Assembly: GCA_018823385.1 (NCBI GenBank)
Contig: JAHJIK010000057.1
Location: 1-7,314, forward strand
Reading direction: 5' to 3'
Length of the DNA: 7,314 nucleotides
Origin: Patescibacteria group bacterium
Lineage (GTDB): Bacteria > Patescibacteriota > Minisyncoccia > Phycocordibacterales > Phycocordibacteraceae
Shown: positions 1 through 6,206 of the stretch, piece after piece
How positions within the stretch are numbered: position 1 is the first letter of the stretch
Layout: each line of letters begins with the position of its first letter
The notes under the pieces: model-generated
Told to the model about the DNA's origin: nothing
The model's input: the letters and a program-made list of their open reading frames with translations, nothing else
The model's database searches: none
Made by a program: the position numbers and the translations under genes

Positions 1-576
1 CCTCTTCGAGAAACGTTTGCTGATGAGATACGGGAAGGGAGGTTCGAGCTTATCGAGGGGGATGTTCGCTCATTCGATGCGAACACTATTAAAGGTACGT
101 ATTCATTAGTCGCAAATATCCCTTACTACATAACAGGGGAGATACTCAGGCAATTCCTTACAGCTGAGCACCAACCTACCGATATAACAGTATTGGTTCA
201 GAAAGAAGTGGCTGTTCGTATAGCTCGAGAGAAGAAAGAGAGCCTACTTTCTCTCTCTGTGAAGGTATACGGCACTCCTTCCTATGTATTTACCGTGCCT
301 CGTGGAGCATTTAGGCCAGCACCGAACGTAGACTCAGCCGTGTTACGTATCGCACATATCACGCGCGACCGCTTCATACGGGGTAGCGAGGCTCGATTCT
401 TTGAAGTCATCCGAGCGGGTTTTGCCCACAAGCGGAAACAGCTCGCCAACAACCTCGAACTCATCTCAGCCCCTGAAAAAATTGCTTCCGTTTTTGCTGA
501 CACACAACTTTCTCCAAAGATACGATCAGAAGAACTTTCCCTCGAGCAGTGGCTCACACTTTCTTCAGTACTATAG
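1..576 (+). CDS. rsmA: RsmA/KsgA 16S rRNA dimethyladenosine transferase, 5' end outside window
   Basis: The first 191 visible codons, read in frame from base 1 and closed by TAG at 574-576, are the C-terminal two-thirds of RsmA. This family uses S-adenosylmethionine to dimethylate two adjacent adenosines in the 3' terminal hairpin of 16S rRNA during small-subunit maturation. Visible landmarks are an EGD acidic loop (visible residues 19-21), the catalytic motif IV NIPYY (39-43, bases 115-129), the FRPAPNVDSAV segment typical of the family (near bases 310-342), and the C-terminal helical FAHKRKQLANNL block (near 421-456). The glycine-rich SAM-binding motif I and the N-terminus, roughly 80-90 residues judged from the usual 260-280 aa length, lie upstream of the window. 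The reading frame is clean. It is the only housekeeping gene here and probably not functionally tied to the secretion genes downstream, from which it is separated by a spacer with its own promoter. Confidence 0.96.
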   Translation, partial: PLRETFADEIREGRFELIEGDVRSFDANTIKGTYSLVANIPYYITGEILRQFLTAEHQPTDITVLVQKEVAVRIAREKKESLLSLSVKVYGTPSYVFTVPRGAFRPAPNVDSAVLRIAHITRDRFIRGSEARFFEVIRAGFAHKRKQLANNLELISAPEKIASVFADTQLSPKIRSEELSLEQWLTLSSVL

Positions 577-592
577 TGCACAGATAGTGCAC
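573..592. repeat. 9-bp direct repeat ATAGTGCAC, two copies
   Basis: ATAGTGCAC occurs at 573-581 and again at 584-592, so the copies are offset by 11 bp, about one helical turn. Each contains the palindrome GTGCAC. The first copy overlaps the rsmA stop codon. The pair sits 20-39 bp upstream of the -10 element of the next gene, where an activator site could lie. The repeat is seen directly; a regulatory role is a guess. Confidence 0.5.
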
Positions 593-610
593 GCATGAAG
601 CTTGTGCGTG
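590..610. other. Small inverted repeat in the rsmA downstream spacer
   Basis: CACGCA at 590-595 pairs with TGCGTG at 605-610 across a 9-base loop, with two possible G-U pairs extending inward. The hairpin ends two bases before the -10 hexamer. It could be a weak terminator for rsmA or an operator half-site pair. No U-run follows (TTAGAATTTG), so a classical intrinsic terminator is unlikely. Confidence 0.35.
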
Positions 611-617
611 TTAGAAT
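609..617 (+). promoter_or_regulatory. Extended -10 promoter ahead of the 627 gene
   Basis: TGTTAGAAT at 609-617 reads as an extended -10 element: TG, one base, then TAGAAT, which matches TATAAT at five of six positions. No good TTGACA-like hexamer is seen 16-18 bp upstream, as expected for an extended -10 promoter. Transcription would start around 624-627, at or just before the ATG at 627, giving a leaderless or nearly leaderless mRNA. It would be the lead promoter for the exported-protein/VirB6 gene set. Predicted from sequence only. Confidence 0.45.
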
Positions 618-626
618 TTGTGCATC

Positions 627-1658
627 ATGGCCCTTACTACACGCACCGTTAGTATCGTTGGAGCAGTAGTTGTTTCTACTGGACTTATCGCTGGTGCGTT
701 TGTGCTTTCTGGACCACTTCCATTCGCCAACCTTGTTAAGCGTGCCGACGCTCAATCAACCGCAGAGCTCCTTAAAACATTTGCTGCAAAAGATTCTGAT
801 GGTGATGGACTTCCAGATTGGCAGGAATCTCTATATGGAACCGATCCCAAGGATCCTGAGTCTGTCGTAAAGGGAACACTCGACTCTGATGCTGTGGCGC
901 AAGGACTCGTTCAGCCGAAGTTTGTGACCGAAGCTTCTGCCCTTGCTCAACAGGATGACAATGGACAAGATATTCCAGGTGATGCACCTGCGTCAGGATC
1001 TGTAACCGAGCAGTTCGCTCAGCTGTTTTTCAAAAACTATATGACTAGTCGCGGTTCAACACCTCCGACTGAAGCGGAGATGCTGCAATTTGTGAATGAT
1101 GCGGTGATTAACCTCCAGGAATCAAGAAAAGATACGCAGCATTTCACCATTAACGAGGTTACAGTTGCCGGTAGTGGCGCAAACGCAATACGTCAGTATA
1201 TGGCTAATTTTGAAGGAGCTTTGCTGAAGCACCTTACTAAGGCCGGATCACCTGAGCTTCAGTACATTACAGCTGCCGTGACATCGGATGACACAAGCGG
1301 ACTCTCAAAGGCGCGAGCAATTGGAGACGCATACATGGCGCAGGGAACTGAAATGATGAAGTTAACTGTACCTACAGAACTACGGCTTGTTCACCTACGC
1401 GCAGCAAATTCAATCTATCGTCTAGGCGAGATTACAAGAGACATGAGTGAGATCGATGAAGATCCGCTTCTTGGAATGCTTGGCATTATTGATTATCAGC
1501 CTGCGGCTATTGAGGCTATCGAGGCTCTTGGCGCATACACTCCAATTCTTACTGCAAATCAGATTACCTTCGAAAAAGGGGAGCAGGGGTACAGTGTTTC
1601 AATGAGAGCTCAACTGGTGACTGAGTTTATTGATAAGGCAGCCGTACAGGCACAATAG
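627..1658 (+). CDS. Membrane-anchored or exported protein with one TSP3/EF-hand-like calcium motif
   Basis: This 343-residue protein has no function I can name. Residues 8-30 form a hydrophobic segment, followed by KRADAQS, so it is either a signal anchor or a signal peptide cleaved near ADA (about residue 42). Residues 56-67 read DSDGDGLPDWQE, fitting the DxDxDGxxDxxE calcium loop found in bacterial thrombospondin type 3 and EF-hand-like repeats, and the following LYGTDP is also typical. Only one copy is present, where most such proteins have several. The rest appears helical and soluble and has a VPTELRLVHLRAANS block that I associate with CPR hypothetical proteins. I chose ATG 627 (MALTTRTV) over an in-frame upstream start at 618, because it lies just downstream of the promoter and is the better N-terminus. 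The stop TAG at 1656-1658 is one base before the next start, so the two genes are almost certainly co-transcribed. Likely an extracytoplasmic accessory part of the downstream T4SS-like system (inference). Confidence 0.85.
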   Translation: MALTTRTVSIVGAVVVSTGLIAGAFVLSGPLPFANLVKRADAQSTAELLKTFAAKDSDGDGLPDWQESLYGTDPKDPESVVKGTLDSDAVAQGLVQPKFVTEASALAQQDDNGQDIPGDAPASGSVTEQFAQLFFKNYMTSRGSTPPTEAEMLQFVNDAVINLQESRKDTQHFTINEVTVAGSGANAIRQYMANFEGALLKHLTKAGSPELQYITAAVTSDDTSGLSKARAIGDAYMAQGTEMMKLTVPTELRLVHLRAANSIYRLGEITRDMSEIDEDPLLGMLGIIDYQPAAIEAIEALGAYTPILTANQITFEKGEQGYSVSMRAQLVTEFIDKAAVQAQ

Positions 1659-1659
1659 T

Positions 1660-3108
1660 ATGGACAAGCACTCTTCACGTTTTACAAAAAAGGCTGCGAG
1701 CGCATTACTAATCGCCATGTTTATGTTTTCAGGGATGGCGTACCCGCGTCCTGCTCATGCTCTATGGGGTGTTGAAGATATTTCATTTGACCCAACTGTT
1801 TGGATTCAGGATTTGTACACCGCATTCTTTGCTGGTGAAGACAACTTAAAAGAGTATGTGCTCGACCCGCTTGCTTGGGCTGCAGCTAAAGCAGTTATCC
1901 ACTCAATTTCACAGAGCACCGTTAACTGGATCAACAGCGGGTTCGAGGGTTCACCGGCATTTGAAACAGATCTACGTCGAAGCCTGGGTCAACTGCAAGA
2001 CTCAGTTGCGAACGACTTCTTCCGTTCACTAGAAAAAAATACCGGTATCGATGCTGATGCCACTTTCAAGCAAAACATCACCAACTATCTAGTAACCAGT
2101 TACTACAAATCAACTGATGGTAACAAGAGTTTCTGGGAAACTAACCTATCCAAGACAACCAAGGACCCTAAAGCGTTCCGTGAAGGGAAGATGACTGGCA
2201 ACGGAGGATGGGATGGGTGGTTCAGTATGGTTATGAATGAGAAAAATAACTCATATGGTGCCGTTCTGTCAGCGCAGGATGAACTAAACAAGTCGATTGA
2301 AGGTTATCGCGTGCAACGACTCAATGAGCTGCAGTGGGGCAAGGGATTCTTGGCGTGGAAGGGAAGCTGCATTGAAAAAGCACATGATAATTCAAGCACC
2401 TCACTTAGCACTGACGACAAGTGTCTAAAGTACGAGACCAAGACACCGGGAACCGTAATCGAATCTCAGCTTGAGAACACTCTACACTCCAACCTCCGTC
2501 AACTTGAGATTGCTGATGAAATCGATGAAATTGTTGGCGCTCTTATGTCACAGCTTGTATCCCAAGTATTGAGCGAGACAGGCCTTACTGGTGTTTCAAA
2601 GCCTAGCGCCGGTGGAGGCCGCTCATATATTGATCGCGCAGCTGATCCTGCAAACAACCCAACAGGAACACAGGGAACCGACTTCTTAGCTACCGTTGAT
2701 AACCTAAAGAAGGAGATTGAACGTTTCAAAGGTTTCTGGGAGAAGATTCAAGGTATGGCAAAAGAGGCACAGATTGCTTGCACCACCGGCAACAGTGACA
2801 AGCAGGAGGAGATAACACCTGTGCTTGATCAGGCAAAAGCAGCTCTACAGCTGGCAGAGAGCGCACTCGCAAAGATAACTGCATTCCGTGCAAAAGTGGT
2901 CGCAGCAAATGATTCCACCACTAATCGTGCGGCATCTCTTGCTGAAGTGTCTGGCGAATATACTAACCTCATCCAGCCTGGCGGGGGACTACCAAGTCGA
3001 AAAGACCTTGCTGATGCTGAGATAGAAGCTTCTGAGATTAATACCTCAGAACCAACAACTCTCTATTCTAAAATGAAGAAGTTACGGGACGACTGTTTGA
3101 AGAAATAG
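1660..3108 (+). CDS. Exported T4SS-cluster protein of unknown function with coiled coil
   Basis: This 482-residue protein starts with a textbook signal peptide: basic n-region (residues 3-11), hydrophobic core (12-28) and a likely cleavage site after AHA (32-34). The mature part begins LWGVED. Two blocks look conserved by my recollection of CPR secretion clusters: NWINSGFEGSPAF (89-101), and TPGTVIESQLENTL followed by IADEIDEIVGALMSQL (262-299). Residues 340-418 are strongly helical and probably coiled coil. Cysteines at 237 and 255 flank a short polar loop and could form a disulfide once exported; two more lie at 374 and 479. I chose ATG 1660 rather than an in-frame start at 1630, because 1630 overlaps the previous gene and would bury the signal peptide behind ten extra residues. 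Only one base separates it from the preceding stop and four from the next gene. A VirB5/TrbJ-like role is possible by position and architecture, but no family assignment can be made by eye. Confidence 0.87.
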   Translation: MDKHSSRFTKKAASALLIAMFMFSGMAYPRPAHALWGVEDISFDPTVWIQDLYTAFFAGEDNLKEYVLDPLAWAAAKAVIHSISQSTVNWINSGFEGSPAFETDLRRSLGQLQDSVANDFFRSLEKNTGIDADATFKQNITNYLVTSYYKSTDGNKSFWETNLSKTTKDPKAFREGKMTGNGGWDGWFSMVMNEKNNSYGAVLSAQDELNKSIEGYRVQRLNELQWGKGFLAWKGSCIEKAHDNSSTSLSTDDKCLKYETKTPGTVIESQLENTLHSNLRQLEIADEIDEIVGALMSQLVSQVLSETGLTGVSKPSAGGGRSYIDRAADPANNPTGTQGTDFLATVDNLKKEIERFKGFWEKIQGMAKEAQIACTTGNSDKQEEITPVLDQAKAALQLAESALAKITAFRAKVVAANDSTTNRAASLAEVSGEYTNLIQPGGGLPSRKDLADAEIEASEINTSEPTTLYSKMKKLRDDCLKK

Positions 3109-3112
3109 CACT

Positions 3113-4249
3113 ATGGGTATCTTCTCAAAGAACAAAACCATTCGAGCTCTAGGCAAGATTAGCATTCTTGCTTTTGGGCTTTTTATGCTGGCTCAGCCAG
3201 TGATGGCGGCCCCGGAGTACAGAAAAGTTCCAGACTGCGGACCGAATGCGATTGTGGACGGTCAGCCAACAGCCTGTACATACTCGGACAAATCTACGAC
3301 GACATGTATTCGAACCACCACAGAAGAAGATGGTAAGACAGTTAGAAAATATGAATGTACAAATGCAGACACTTCAAAGACAGCTTGTACGATTATAGGG
3401 AGCGGCATTCCGGAATGTACTGTTACTGAACTTAGTGGAACTACGTACGACACCAATGACGGTAACGTAAATGGAGTGAAGAGCTTCACCGACGGACTTC
3501 TAGGAGGCGCTCTCCTGGGTGTTTCATTGTTCATACTTACACTTGCCTCAACACTGCTCGGCTTTATTGGCTCCGCATTCAACTGGGCAGTAATCAACAC
3601 CATCTTCAACTTCGGTTCTATCTTCGGCACCTCTGAGAGCATGATCATTGCGTGGGGAGTATTGCGCGATGTTGGCAATATCGTTCTCTTGTTTGGGTTC
3701 ATTTTGATGGGCGTGCTTACAATACTTAACCTTCATGACTACCCCGTAAAGAAAACAATTCCAGGACTCATCATCTTTGCAGTACTGTTGAACTTCAGCC
3801 TGTTCGCTTCACAGGTGGTGATTGATGTGTCGAATGCTTTTTCATCAATTTTCTATGAGCAGGCAAGCTCTCAGTGTGAGAATGCTGAGAACGTTCGCGA
3901 GTGTGTAAAGAATGACAACTCAGGTATCTCGGGGATCATAGTGGAGCAGGCTGGACTTACTTCCGCGTTTAGTATTGATGAGCAGAATGGCGCGAACCTC
4001 ACCACACTTGGAAGGGGAATTATCTATCTGGGCCTTGCATTGTTTGTAACGGTTGCTGCGATAGTACTCCTTGCTGCCACAGTAATGCTTGTCGTTCGAG
4101 CTGTAATGCTTTCGTTCTTGATGGTAGTTTCTCCAATCGGGTTCGCTGTATGGCGATTCCGCCCCTTAAGAAGCTCGCACAACGATGGTGGAGTGAGTTA
4201 CTCAAGCAGGCATTCTTTGCACCAATCTTCCTGCTTCTTATATTTGTGA
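3113..4249 (+). CDS. VirB6/TrbL-like T4SS membrane protein, N-terminal part (frameshifted)
   Basis: The intact part runs from ATG 3113 to about codon 347 (Trp at 4151-4153). After that this frame yields 31 unrelated-looking residues and stops at TGA 4247-4249. The protein has a signal peptide with probable cleavage after MA (residues 31-32), then an exported domain with six cysteines (42, 55, 65, 82, 92, 102). Hydrophobic helices follow at about 128-155, 185-206, 216-238, 302-325 and 327-346, with a loop carrying two more cysteines (255 and 264). The layout of helices, the HDYPVKKTIPGLI segment and the SFLMVVSPIGFAVW segment fit the VirB6/TrbL polytopic inner-membrane channel component of type IV secretion systems, as seen in CPR clusters. 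The rest of the gene continues in the -1 frame from 4153. The intact protein would have about 780 residues, large for VirB6 but usual for forms with added cytoplasmic tails. Confidence 0.8.
   Translation: MGIFSKNKTIRALGKISILAFGLFMLAQPVMAAPEYRKVPDCGPNAIVDGQPTACTYSDKSTTTCIRTTTEEDGKTVRKYECTNADTSKTACTIIGSGIPECTVTELSGTTYDTNDGNVNGVKSFTDGLLGGALLGVSLFILTLASTLLGFIGSAFNWAVINTIFNFGSIFGTSESMIIAWGVLRDVGNIVLLFGFILMGVLTILNLHDYPVKKTIPGLIIFAVLLNFSLFASQVVIDVSNAFSSIFYEQASSQCENAENVRECVKNDNSGISGIIVEQAGLTSAFSIDEQNGANLTTLGRGIIYLGLALFVTVAAIVLLAATVMLVVRAVMLSFLMVVSPIGFAVWRFRPLRSSHNDGGVSYSSRHSLHQSSCFLYL
4147..4160 (+). other. Frameshift site in the VirB6-like gene (one base missing)
   Basis: The upstream frame reads ...GFAVW and then RFRPLRSSH. 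The overlapping frame reads AIPPLKKLAQRWW, which continues the membrane protein naturally. Inserting a single G after TGG (TGGCG to TGGGCG, about base 4153) joins them as ...GFAVW-AIPPLKK... and restores one open frame from 3113 to 5454. No X XXY YYZ slippery heptamer is seen, and the P-site Trp codon could not easily re-pair in the -1 frame. This favours a base deletion, either a sequencing or assembly error or a real mutation, over programmed frameshifting. Confidence 0.8.
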
Positions 4250-5454
4250 GTCTAAAGCTTACTGAAGGCCTTTCTGCAGGCGTAAACGACCCAGGCAAAG
4301 GTTTGGCAAATGCTCTAGCAGGAGGATCCTTTGGCGGCATGGGAATAATCGTCACCTTTATGGTTGTTATTGGTTTTATGATGGCCTCCCTTATTGCAGC
4401 TAAGAGTGTGGGTGCAATGGGAACAGATATGGCCATGAAGGGTGCTGGCACCATTGCTATGGGAAGCGCAGGATTTGTTGGACGACGAACACTAGGGGCC
4501 GCATCTGCAGGCCTTGCGTCTGCAGCAAGAAGTCGTCCAGCTCTAACCAACAACTTTGCAGGCCGTGCCCTTATTTCAGGCCTTGATAAGGGTGCTCACT
4601 CAAGCTTCGATCTACGAAACTCAAAATCCTTCAGCACAGTTGCAGGAGCCGCGGGAGCGAACTTCGGAGCTGGTTCTAAGAAGAGCTGGCACGGAATGGA
4701 AGAGGAGGAGATTAAGAAGAAAGAGAAGTTTGCAAAATCACTCAAGCTTTCTGCTGCGGACGAGGCTAATATAGAAGAATCAAAGAAGCAGGTTAAAGAT
4801 ACTGAGCTTGAAATGGTTACTGAGCAGAATAACTTCAAGGAAACTCAACAAAAGGCACAGGCTGCTATTAAGAGCGAAGAGGAAAGTGTTGCAAACGTAC
4901 TTAAACCACAAGCAGCCCAGCTTAAGGCTGCAAAACAAGCTGCGGAAGCGGCCAAAGAGAAGGCTGAGATAACGGGTGAGGCAGGCGATAAGCAGGCTGC
5001 AGTACGCCTTACCACAAGCTACAACGCGTCTCTACAACAATACGAAGCTGAGAAAGAGGCTGCAGAAGAGAAGGTGCAGGCACTAAAAGACGTGGCGGAA
5101 CAAGAGAAGAAAGTATATGAAGAGAGACGAAAGATGCAGCAGGCATATGTTGATGCGCATAAAGAGAATGAAAAGTGGATGGCAAAGAACCCGCAGCGAC
5201 GCTTCGCGGCTTCACTTGAACAGTCTTCAATCACTCCATTTATGGTTACTGGCCACGCTAACCACGAGGCGGCTAAGAACATAATCAAAGATATAAATGC
5301 CTCTGAAATTGCTAAACTTACAAAACAGCTAGAAAAAGCTGCGTCAGGTGGGGGCGGTGGAGGAGGAGATCATGGACATGCAGCTCCAGCAGCTCCAAAA
5401 CCTAAACCTGCGGCAAGTGGTGGAGGTGGTGGAGATCACGGGCACGATCACTAG
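4150..5454 (+). CDS. VirB6/TrbL-like T4SS membrane protein, C-terminal part with coiled coil and Gly/His tail
   Basis: This is the -1 frame continuation of the VirB6-like gene. The ATG at 4150 opens it only by chance, at the frameshift, so it should not be taken as a true start: no ribosome binding site precedes it and it falls between two membrane helices. Residues, counted from that ATG, show hydrophobic helices at 20-38 (AFFAPIFLLLIFVSL) and 64-88, then a small-residue, Gly/Ala-rich stretch (89-128). Next come a conserved-looking SSFDLRNSKSF block (151-161) and a long charged coiled coil rich in Ala, Glu, Lys and Gln (about 182-345). The end is a low-complexity tail with two copies of a polyglycine run followed by DHGH (about 400-410 and 424-432), separated by AAPAAPKPKPAA. 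The tail is presumably cytoplasmic; the histidines may bind metal (inference). If the frame is truly broken in the organism, this part would probably not be made as a stable protein. Confidence 0.78.
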   Translation: MAIPPLKKLAQRWWSELLKQAFFAPIFLLLIFVSLKLTEGLSAGVNDPGKGLANALAGGSFGGMGIIVTFMVVIGFMMASLIAAKSVGAMGTDMAMKGAGTIAMGSAGFVGRRTLGAASAGLASAARSRPALTNNFAGRALISGLDKGAHSSFDLRNSKSFSTVAGAAGANFGAGSKKSWHGMEEEEIKKKEKFAKSLKLSAADEANIEESKKQVKDTELEMVTEQNNFKETQQKAQAAIKSEEESVANVLKPQAAQLKAAKQAAEAAKEKAEITGEAGDKQAAVRLTTSYNASLQQYEAEKEAAEEKVQALKDVAEQEKKVYEERRKMQQAYVDAHKENEKWMAKNPQRRFAASLEQSSITPFMVTGHANHEAAKNIIKDINASEIAKLTKQLEKAASGGGGGGGDHGHAAPAAPKPKPAASGGGGGDHGHDH

Positions 5455-5460
5455 TACAAT

Positions 5461-6165
5461 ATGGAAAACAATACTCAACACAGCGAACAAGAAATTGAGC
5501 AGAGCATAGCGACTCTAATGTCGGAACTACCAGCGCCGATACAGAATTTCCTTACCGGACCTGAACGTTCTGCAAAAATTCTTGAGCTTTCTAATAAGTA
5601 CAGCCTTCATGCAGACCAAGCTGGGGTATTCGAGCGCGCTTTCTTATTCATGCTCCTTGGCATTTCAACACCTACAGAATTTTCTGAACAGTTACGGGCT
5701 GCAGGTGTGTCCGAACAGTCTGTAAAAGGGCTTATAAACGATGTAAATGAAGGGGTATTTAAGAAGTTGCGACAGCAGGAGCAGACTGATGGTATTGCAG
5801 CGCCTTCAAGTGCACCCTTAATCGAGGAAGATGATGAACTAAAGCCTCTTCCAGTTCCAGCGTACGCAAACCCTGAAATTCCAACGTATTCAGCACCTAC
5901 TCCACCACCCATGCCGGTAAAGACGGAGAGGGAAGAGGCTCCCGTTGCTCCAGTTATTGAGCATTCTATGAGAACAATGCAGGACGATATGAGCCGAGTG
6001 CAGTCTGGCGAACTTCAGGAGAAACGTCCACTTCCTTCTGCTTGGGAAACTAAACCGGCAATGCATTCGGCTCCAACCCCGCCGCCCGTTCTAGCACCAG
6101 AACCAGTAATGCCACCTATTAAAAAAGAGTACGGCTCTGATCCATATCGAGAACCTGTTACTTAA
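5461..6165 (+). CDS. Soluble Pro-rich T4SS-cluster protein with DPYREP tail
   Basis: This 234-residue protein has no signal peptide or membrane helix and no function I recognise. Residues 1-105 are acidic and helical; the LPAPIQNFLTGPERSAKILELSNKY portion (24-48) resembles small helical domains that recur in CPR proteins. From about 113 onward it is disordered, proline-rich and acidic, with the repeat SAPTPPP at 144-150 and 203-209. It closes with KEYGSDPYREPVT, a C-terminal DPYREP signature I have seen on various CPR proteins, perhaps a short linear interaction motif. It begins at ATG 5461, six bases after the preceding stop, so it is in the same transcript. A cytoplasmic adaptor binding the secretion machinery is plausible. 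The TACAAT directly before the ATG is too close to act as a promoter for this gene. Confidence 0.82.
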   Translation: MENNTQHSEQEIEQSIATLMSELPAPIQNFLTGPERSAKILELSNKYSLHADQAGVFERAFLFMLLGISTPTEFSEQLRAAGVSEQSVKGLINDVNEGVFKKLRQQEQTDGIAAPSSAPLIEEDDELKPLPVPAYANPEIPTYSAPTPPPMPVKTEREEAPVAPVIEHSMRTMQDDMSRVQSGELQEKRPLPSAWETKPAMHSAPTPPPVLAPEPVMPPIKKEYGSDPYREPVT

Positions 6166-6171
6166 AAAGTG

Positions 6172-6199
6172 TTTGCTCCTCGTTGGTATCGGTTATACT
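6172..6199 (+). promoter_or_regulatory. Probable promoter for the PrgI/VirB4 genes, leaderless
   Basis: TATACT at 6194-6199 is a good -10 hexamer (five of six to TATAAT). The best -35 candidate is TTTGCT at 6172-6177 (spacer 16), or TTGCTC at 6173-6178 (spacer 15); both are weak. A start seven bases downstream of the -10 element falls at 6206-6207, exactly on the ATG of the PrgI gene, so the transcript would have essentially no leader. It lies in the only sizeable gap (41 bp) inside the secretion genes, which suggests a second transcription unit. Confidence 0.5.
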
Positions 6200-6206
6200 A
6201 CTAACA

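Noticed and set aside
282..755. 157-codon open frame on the minus strand
   Set aside because: It lies opposite rsmA and the start of the 627 gene, both clearly coding on the + strand, and its translation is rich in Ser, Arg and Cys with no recognisable domain.
3262..3702. 146-codon minus-strand open frame opposite the VirB6-like gene
   Set aside because: It is the complement of a membrane-protein coding frame, has no promoter or start context, and shows no motif; a shadow frame.
4150..4249. Programmed -1 ribosomal frameshifting or genuine overlapping genes
   Set aside because: No slippery heptamer, no clear downstream pseudoknot noticed by eye, and the second start would fall in the middle of a membrane domain without a ribosome binding site. 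A single missing base explains it more simply.
4247..4249. TGA recoded as glycine, as in some CPR lineages, to rescue the upstream VirB6 frame
   Set aside because: Reading through the TGA meets a TAA two codons later, and no other gene needs TGA as sense.
4020..4553. 177-codon minus-strand open frame spanning the frameshift site
   Set aside because: It covers the break, so I considered whether it was the real gene, but both plus-strand frames have VirB6-like helices here and the antisense product is low-complexity Ala/Pro/Arg-rich.
5455..5460. TACAAT as a -10 promoter for the 5461 gene
   Set aside because: It directly abuts the ATG, so transcription would begin inside the coding region; gene spacing of six bases favours read-through from upstream.
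6183..6206. TTG at 6183 as the start of the PrgI-type gene
   Set aside because: The -10 element at 6194-6199 lies within those codons, and the family N-terminus begins at the Met encoded at 6207.
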